Source: Caenorhabditis remanei (lineage: Eukaryota; Nematoda; Chromadorea; Rhabditida; Rhabditidae). From it: a DNA stretch of 64,000 bases. Below are positions 57,011 to 64,000 of the stretch, one piece after another; the stretch's first letter is position 1; every line of letters begins with the position of its first letter. Below the pieces are notes generated by a model. The model was not told the DNA's origin and did not search any database. It saw only the letters and a list, made by a program, of their open reading frames with translations. A program made the translations under genes and the position numbers. The stretch spans positions 186,001 to 250,000 of the forward strand of contig NC_071331.1 in the NCBI RefSeq assembly GCF_010183535.1, given 5' to 3'.

Positions 57011-60000
57011 TTAAAACTTATTACGGAGAAGAAGAAACAAGGAAACCATGAGGATTGAGATCATAAGAATATTCGAGTAGTTGGCAGAATCAATCATGAA
57101 ATTCTTTCCCAAGACAGGTGGTTGTCCATCGAAACCTTCCACTACTTCAAACTTTTCGATTTTCGGGTTGAGATGTTTCTGGTATTTCTCACGCATTGCA
57201 TAGAAATAATCAGGAGATGGATTGCATAAATTATTAGTACATCCGTATTTACAGGCAGAGCAAGTGTCTCCTTTTTCGTATAAATATCCAATAGTGGCAT
57301 TTCTGAACATTTTTATGTGGCTTCATTCATCTGTTTTCTTGTTTTTAAACACATTTTGGGATACATAATAATCGTTGTCTGTATTTTTGGATTTTTGAAA
57401 AAAAAGTTTACTTTCTATAGGAGCCCTTCTAAATTTTGGCAATCATCAAAGAATTATTTCATTGCAAAGGGTCACAATTTCGTGAAACGCGGGTTTTCCT
57501 ACCGTTATTCATAATGACGTTAAAAGTTCTAAGAAACTCACAAAGGTCCAATGATGCAAATCGTGTCTGGCCAAGTGAAAAAACATCCGACTTCCGTACG
57601 ATCAGCAAAAAGCATCTAAAAATATACTTTAGTTGATACGCATGTGTGTGCTTATTAGCATCGTTAGCGCGTTACCTCGTGCGTGTCACCAATAGTTGTA
57701 TTCTCATGGGGAGAAGGAATCTTGACTTTTGAAAACCACAACTTGCATGCCAGATATCCAACTCTTATCTGGAAGTGTTAAAGTAGTGTGCATATTATAA
57801 TCTATAACTAACAGCTTGAAACATGTCCGCAATGAATCCGCCCAATGCATGGCTGATGAAGTAAGTGGCAAGTGTTCCATACTTGTTAATTCTATATATT
57901 TTCCCTTTATATTCTATTCTTTTTATGTCATTCTTTTCAATATTCGCCTTCTCAGTCATAGCTAATTGTGATAATCTACGATTCCAAGTCTGAAATTAGT
58001 CATTTTGATAGCTGGAGCAGACTAATTTGTTTTTATTGATGGTCGATAGACAGGCGAAACATATAAAAGTAAAACATATATCCGATTCCCAATAATTCAA
58101 TGACTTTTCATTATTATCAAAAGACTTAACAGATTTGATGCGTGCTTGAACTTGAAGTGGGTTGGTTCATAAAATGGAAGCACGTGGAAGCGTTACTCAC
58201 CAGCATGTTCATATTGCTTGCTTTTCCAAACACATTTTCTGGCTTCTTAATAGCATCAATAAAACCCTTAGCAAGATTGACCAGAGGCATGGCATCCAGA
58301 AATCGTTTTCTTCTTCCCATCATAGGTGTTGGTAATTTAGGTTTTAAACCTAAAATTTTTCTGTTCGTGTTTTCTAAAACGATGAACAAACCAGCCCCCA
58401 GGACATTAACAAAGCTGTCTCCGGCCTTTTTAAACGCTGAAAAAATCTCCTTAAAAACTTCGTCTATTTTTAGCTGGGTGGCGTCTAGCTGGCATTATTT
58501 CGTTTGTCTTTCACTGTGATTATGTGGTCAACCAAGTTTACCAATAGTTGTTTCTATTCGAAGAGTGAAAGATAGATTGACTCACTGTTGTATCCTTTCG
58601 AGATTTCTGAAAATGAAACACAGCTGTAAAAAATGTTCTGTCAGGCACAAAAAGCTCACCATTCATTGCTGCTCCGCTGTTCACAAGTTTAGCTGAAAAA
58701 TTGTTCTTGAAAACAATATTTGTTCCCAAAAAATTGCAGTTATTTGTTTTAAAATGTTCTGGTGGTGGCTTTTTATTGCCGGTTTCTGACCTTAGTGGTA
58801 CGCTAATTCGACAAAAAGAAAAGAAAATTTTGAAGACAGTATTCTAAAAATATTGTGATAGAAATCTATTAGGAGATACATACCAACTGGTTGAGGCACT
58901 TTTGAAAACCAAACTTACCTCCCCATTCAAAAACTTTTTTTCCAGCAGCGTATGTTTCCATTCCCCAGCCTGCAAGAGCTTCCAATCCCTTTACAAAGAG
59001 CTGCTCGCCCGCTCTCAACAGCATGGTGACACCTTTAAACATTAACTGAGCTATATTCCTGAATATGTCGTCGAAAAAGCCGTCAGCGATAAGGCCACGC
59101 ATTGTGTTCAACTCATCAAGCATTGCAAGATCCGCATCTGACATTGAAAACAGAGGTTGAGTCGTATTCACTTTTCCTAAGTACTCATTCAGATCCCCCG
59201 CTGTTGCACATTTAGTGGCTGAAAAACAAGAATTATGAACGTTGAGAAAAAAAAAACGTTTTAATGTTGATTTTTACTGCTTTGAAAGCATTTCTCAGGG
59301 GTTTCAATTGGCTTCGGCGCTTTTCCAGTGAAACTGGTTTTTCAATATCAACTTTTTTTAAAAGTATTCAATGAAGACGGTGAATGGTGGGACACAACGT
59401 TGATCACCTGAATCTTTGGGAGGGCTGTCACATGGATGTGCGGAACTAAAAAATTCGGAATTCCGGAAATTTCGGAAACCCAGTTTTCAAATTTTTCATG
59501 GTCAAAAATGTAGTAAAAACTAAACATTTTGTAAATTTTGACTCAGGTGTGACGTTTTGGCACCGTTTACGTTGGTTTTGCAGCAATTTAGTTTGATTCT
59601 GCACAAATTCCTTTTTCATCATCATGAAAATCTATAAAATTTCGGAAATGTCGGGGAAAAGTTTTTCCAAAAATTTCTCGGAAGTTTTTTTTTGAGAATG
59701 AATGTTAAGAATAAAATTTCTTCATAGAAAATGTAAAAGAGAATCAGAAAACAAGATAAAAGTGTAAACTACAGTGACATTTTTGTGCGAAAAAATTAAA
59801 AATATCCAAGAGAGACGCTTGAAAACTAGTGTGGACATGCTTCCTAGGATTTTTGAGCAAGAACAAGCAGCAAACTAAGGAGTTCGTTAAAAAGAAGCCG
59901 AACCTTTTTTACTTTTTAATGACTTAGAAAAGGAGAAAAGTTTTAGAGATTGAGCGAGTATAAGTAGTGCTGGAGGAGAACTAACTTTATCTTTGAATTT

Positions 60001-60786
60001 ATCAGCCCACTTTTCTTTAAGCTTTAACCAATTGATAGGAGGTTTTTGCCAGAAGTTACCTGTTTATATTAGCAGCCCACCCTTTCTTACTGTGCCCCAC
60101 CGCAAACGAGAGAGTATCGGCGAGAGACGCAGAGTTTTGTTGTGCCGCGAAACAGATTTTCAACATTTTTTATCTATTTTTCATAATTTTCTCTCGGAAC
60201 TTGGCAAAGAAAATTATAAAAACTTGTGAAAATAAATCAAAAATTGTGAAAATCTGTTTCGCGCCAGAAAAAACTCTGCGTCTCTCGCCGATACTCTCTT
60301 ATTTGAGGTGGGGGCGGTTGTAATTTAAATGCTCGGTTAATAGAAGCTAAAACTATTCTGCACTAGATTAGAATGAAAAAAAAAAGCCGTTCAATCCATT
60401 TTACACAAATGATCCCTGAAAAAAGAGAAGAAATTCACGTGGAAACACGGTCCATGCGGAATCGTCTCACAAACAGATTTCATTTTCTAAACTATAGTGG
60501 GAGCCTCTTTTGCGGTTTTCATCCAAAATTTTTCCTGACAATTCAACCCATCTAATCACGACAAGGGCAGAATTATACAAATAAACTTTTAAGCGATAGG
60601 CGTGTTTTTTGGAAATAACTCGAATTTATGACGTATGTGTACTGTACGTTTGTGCTGTTATTCTCATCTAAACGTCTTCTAGTCTACGCGCAGGCTTAAT
60701 GTAAAGATTTCGCCTGTAATTATTGACTGTATTAGATAGGACTTACAACATAATATAATAAAAACGATGATGACCACAGCTCCCAT
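57011..60786 (-). CDS. Atypical CAP-like protein with long N-terminal extension (copy A)
   Basis: Nine exons in phase (60786-60747, 59218-58919, 58692-58660, 58606-58586, 58436-58201, 57989-57813, 57768-57676, 57615-57542, 57302-57011) give 421 aa. Signal peptide GAVVIIVFIILC. An extension of about 200 helical residues precedes a CAP-like domain: NMNMLTWNRRLSQLA (CAP helix 1), ENTTIGDTHEMLFADRTEVGC where active CAP proteins have GHYTQ, then NATIGYLYEKGDTCSAC and CTNNLC. The C-terminus is a hydrophobic helix (ILMISILMVSLFLLL) with a short basic end, a membrane or GPI anchor. The CAP histidine is lost. Divergently paired with a relative at 61,032. The long first intron contains a TIR element. 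Confidence 0.75.
60095..60314. mobile_element. 220 bp inverted-repeat element in CAP-like intron 1
   Basis: gagagtatcggcgagagacg with cgcgaaacagattttc on the left; gaaaatctgtttcgcg and cgtctctcgccgatactctc on the right. Ends ccccacc/ggtgggg. Confidence 0.75.
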
Positions 60787-61031
60787 TTTGTCGAGGAAAG
60801 ATTGTCTCTGACTGAAACAAGTACTGATTTTTTATATTAATTTTCATTTATTTCAAAAATATGGCAACACGGAAAAAAAATAGCGGTCACGAAAAAAATA
60901 CAAAGCGATTCATCAATAAATGAAAAAAAAACGAGACGTGTTGAACCTGAAATAACCCTGTTTCCGACTTTTTTTATCGATCGAGAATTTAAATCCGGCT
61001 TTCAACATTCCAAAATATACCAACCTACGGG
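60787..61031. promoter_or_regulatory. Shared divergent promoter of the two CAP-like genes
   Basis: 245 bp between the two start codons; AT-rich. Co-regulation is inferred from layout only. Confidence 0.4.
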
Positions 61032-62205
61032 ATGAAGTGTTTTTGGCTTTTACTCCTAGTAATTGCTATCGGTAAGTTTTGTACAAGCACAGATGCCGCA
61101 CTGTTCTCATGATGTTACTAACTGAGCTCATGATGTTACAGGCATCGATGCCAAAGGTCTCTTCAAATATAAGTCTGATACTTTGAACACTTTCAATGGT
61201 GCGAGGCGATTGTTGGCATCCGGATCTTTGAAGACCCTCATTGATGTAATAAACGGAATCGGGAAAAAGCTTATTGATATAACTGGAGTTAATGTCAATC
61301 TCAAAGTTCCCGAATTTGGTCCTGCTGCTAATATGCATAAATTGGTGAGAACTACTAATGGAGTGTTACTAGGATCTAAAATAAAAAAGTTCGTACATAC
61401 TTACTCATCTAGCAATTAAAATTACTTCTCAACGGGCTGTAATAAAACACATCGAGTTACTTACGACATATTGTATTTTTGCATCATACTTACAGAGATG
61501 GAGTCCAAAACTCGAACATGTGGCATATGAATACGGGAAGGGTAGACATTTGCTAGATATCGAACCGTTCAACTCGGTCTCTCACAAAGGATTCGCCGGA
61601 TTTCAATGGAAAGGCCTCTTAATGGAATTGATCAAAACTATTGTCAAAGGCATTCCTGTCCAAGCGGTTGAACTCATATTGAAGCCTGTTCTCAATATCG
61701 TAAGCTTGTTCTAAAACTTACCATATTTTAGTAACTGATTCAGCTCGACAAATTTCTCACTGCTCTACTTCTGATGGTCAACTATCCTGGTGAACAGCCA
61801 CTAAATCCTATCGGAGTAAATTTGGGTGCCACCGAAGTACTCTTCGCTCACAGATATGAAATCGGATGCTACGCAAAACTTACTTATGCTGTATGCTTCA
61901 TGGAACCGTAAGGAACTGTTTTCTTAATTCGCTTATTCAAAGCAACTTCCCACAGATCTCGAAATGGAGGATATCTGTACCAACCTGGAATTCCTTGCTC
62001 TAACTGCACTACCCACTGTGAATTTGCGGAAGATAATAATGGAATAATAACAGAGGGCGATTTGTGTGAAGCCCCTCTAGAGGACTCAAACTCAACAACA
62101 TCGTTGGAGGTCAAAAAAGAAAGCTTGACCGTATCAGAAACTAGTAACAACTTCAAGATTTTTTTAATCAGTAGCACTATCGGACTGATGCATTTCTACT
62201 TGTAA
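61032..62205 (+). CDS. Atypical CAP-like protein (copy B)
   Basis: Five exons in phase (61032-61071, 61142-61344, 61496-61699, 61744-61907, 61956-62205) give 286 aa. Signal peptide KCFWLLLLVIAIGIDA. A shorter N-terminal extension (SLKTLIDVINGIGKKLIDI) leads into NMHKLRWSPKLEHVAYEYGK, the CAP helix-1 motif, then GATEVLFAHRYEIGCYAKL in place of the GHYTQxVW box. A cysteine module follows: RNGGYLYQPGIPCSNCTTHC. The C-terminal tail is Ser/Thr-rich and ends in a hydrophobic stretch (FLISSTIGLMHFYL) with no basic residues after it, typical of a GPI signal. Clearly paralogous to copy A, which has a different intron count. Intron 4 begins within a proline codon. CAP catalytic residues appear lost. 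Confidence 0.78.
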
Positions 62206-64000
62206 TGGTTCAATGTAATTATTCAATAACAATAATAAACAAAGTAATATAAGAAATTTGGAGATCTTGCTCCTTCATCGGGCCATAGGGTTGATGTTTT
62301 CGCACGAAAGGTTGTAAGAAAGAGTTTGTCAAAAATCGGTGACACCAGGGTGGAAATAAATATTCATGTTTTAAATAAATGGTCCAGGAATTTCGAAAAC
62401 TACCACGGGTATCGCATACAGCGTTGCCAATGCGCAACGGGGATGTTTTGAATGCCTATGTAGAACAATTTTAACAATACTTGCAATCGCACTCAATGAA
62501 AAAAAAATTGATGATAGGAAGGTAGAAAAAAGGTTCTTATTTTGATGTTGTGTTCTTCGAATGTACATGATTATATTTTAGTAATAGTGAGAGGCAACAC
62601 AAAAATGCCAGTACAAAAGTTTTTAATTCAAACTGTTACCAAATTTCACATGCTTTGAACGCATCTCTTGGGCTACATGCAATGAAAACCATCAATGATC
62701 ACAATTTAATCGATGAATGCAAGTTTTTTCCAAAATGTAGTGTAAAAGGAGCTCTGTACTTTTATCATTTCTATCTGTTTTAGGTACATTCAGATATAGA
62801 TTGCAATATTTTATTATCCGGTATAGGAAGAAGAAGGACGAGAAGGACCTGCAGTCCTTTTCCCCAACCAATGAAGTATCAAACTAAATGTAACGAGGGA
62901 AGGGACTCTCGGCCGGCCGCGTGGTTGTTTATGCCCCGCAGAGCCGAGAGCAATATGTTATCTCAGTCGAAAGAGAACGCGAGGAAAAAAGAGAAGAGAC
63001 ACAGGTGAGTCGCGAACGACCCGTTACGGATGCACCGCAAGTCGCGCGCGGTCCGCATAGGAATCATATGTGGGTCCGTATGCGATCAGTAACGGATCGG
63101 ATCGCGAACGGTTTGAATGTAACGGCGAGCGCTTCCTCCCTTCTATTTTTGTTCTCATTTACTACAAAACCCCGGTTTTTCCAGTCAAACTATACAAAAT
63201 GGATGTTTTATTTTGTTTATTCTGAAAAAGATAACATTTAATACATAAATACATAATTAATACACAAATAAATACATAATAATCACATAAAATTGGGATA
63301 TTAGGTTCACAAAAATAGGTTCGAATCAGGGACGGAGACGACGGATGACTTCTGATTTGACCGTTCTTGTACCCCTGAAATCGGAATATTGAGAGTACGG
63401 TACAATTTTGTAGCTCCTTTCACCGTATTGTTCCATTCGAACTCTGCACCATTTCCCTCGTTAACTGCCGAAATTCTGAAAAAATTTGAAAAAATTTGTA
63501 TTCTTTTGTATTGGCGATACTTACTTCCATTGATAGTCGTTTTATGCTGCTGGCGGAGGCCCGAACGCCCATATTTTCCTTCTGTCGCCGTTAATCATTT
63601 TCTGAAAAGTAATAAATTTAGGATAATTTCATGGAAAGTCAAATGTATCGACGGCTTCCGATGCAATCCTCATGCGAGTAAAATTTTTTAAAGCAAGATT
63701 TTGAACTGTCGCGAATGAAAAAAGCTCAAAATTAGAAAACAAACAAGAAAAATAAATAATTCAGCAAGAAAAACATAGATGGAAGAGGGTGCAGTCTTTA
63801 GTCCCTCAGACCTCAGCCATCGGTAACGGATCCGTACGCGAATCCGTATACCATCCGCGTGCGAGACAATTGCGTTTCTGCGCAAAAGTACAGAGCCGTA
63901 TTCTATCCGTTCGCGATTTTCGGAAACGGACCGTACGCGACTGGCCAGTCGTGAAAATAGCCGTAACGGATCAGTTACGGACCAGAAACCTGGTCCATCC
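62206..64000. other. Repeat-rich 3' flank
   Basis: No intact gene. From about 62,990 the DNA is rich in taacggatc/gatccgtta and cgaacgg/ccgttcg motifs in both orientations, continuing to the window end. On the minus strand between, two fragments (from about 63,605 and 63,478) look exon-like (GDRRKIWAFGPPPAA; EGNGAEFEWNNTVKGATKLY) but are separated by an in-frame stop. This may be the core of a degenerate transposon. Confidence 0.5.
62990..64000. mobile_element. Large GC-rich inverted-repeat element, cut by window end
   Basis: ccgttacggatgcaccgc and agtaacggatcggatcgcga on the left face ccgtaacggatcagttacgg and gtaacggatccgtacgcgaa on the right. The right boundary is not visible. Confidence 0.5.

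Overview
This window is nuclear DNA from a Caenorhabditis nematode. The genes are compact and intron-rich, with 45-60 bp introns ending in TTTCAG, and several first exons are preceded by an acceptor that fits trans-splicing. The gene families are nematode ones: an srz chemoreceptor, PAN-domain and C-type-lectin proteins, and CAP proteins. Several genes match C. elegans chromosome IV genes as I remember them: the acetyl-CoA carboxylase paralogue T28F3.5, the zinc transporter hke-4.1, the lipoyl-less E2 C30H6.7 with a thioredoxin-like neighbour, haf-1, and the TRH-like neuropeptide gene trh-1. The species cannot be fixed from sequence alone. Exons were joined by hand from splice consensus, reading phase and family similarity. 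Where phases agree across a whole gene I regard the model as firm.

Region 1 (1-8.4 kb): an acetyl-CoA carboxylase-like gene on the minus strand, cut by the window start, whose biotin carboxylase domain has lost its catalytic strand. It carries an opposite-strand single-exon gene in one intron and a terminal-inverted-repeat element in another. Next is a secreted or anchored LACT-type serine beta-lactamase-like gene.

Region 2 (10.6-19.2 kb): a tract of small surface and secreted genes. It holds two four-helix membrane proteins, two related secreted mini-proteins with paired CxxCC motifs, a secreted NTF2-like protein, an srz receptor and a rhodopsin-type neuropeptide receptor-like GPCR. About 4 kb of gene-free DNA follows.

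Region 3 (23.2-35 kb): a DUF4440/NTF2-like gene and a convergent lysine-rich unknown gene whose intron holds a 1.13 kb fold-back element. Then comes a cluster of four genes with mitochondrial character: a thioredoxin-like protein, a lipoyl-less E2/E3BP-like protein, an orphan FtsH-type intermembrane domain protein, and the HAF-1 half ABC transporter.

Region 4 (36-48 kb): a secreted three-PAN-domain protein, trh-1 (two amidated ELF peptides), the ZIP7/KE4-type zinc transporter and a small membrane protein.

Region 5 (48-62 kb): three tandem minus-strand C-type lectin genes, each built CTLD - Thr-rich mucin tract - CTLD and showing duplication or conversion mosaicism. After them is a head-to-head pair of atypical CAP-like proteins with long N-terminal extensions and hydrophobic C-terminal tails. 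The window ends in GC-rich inverted-repeat DNA. Palindromic and TIR elements are scattered throughout, nearly always in introns or between genes.
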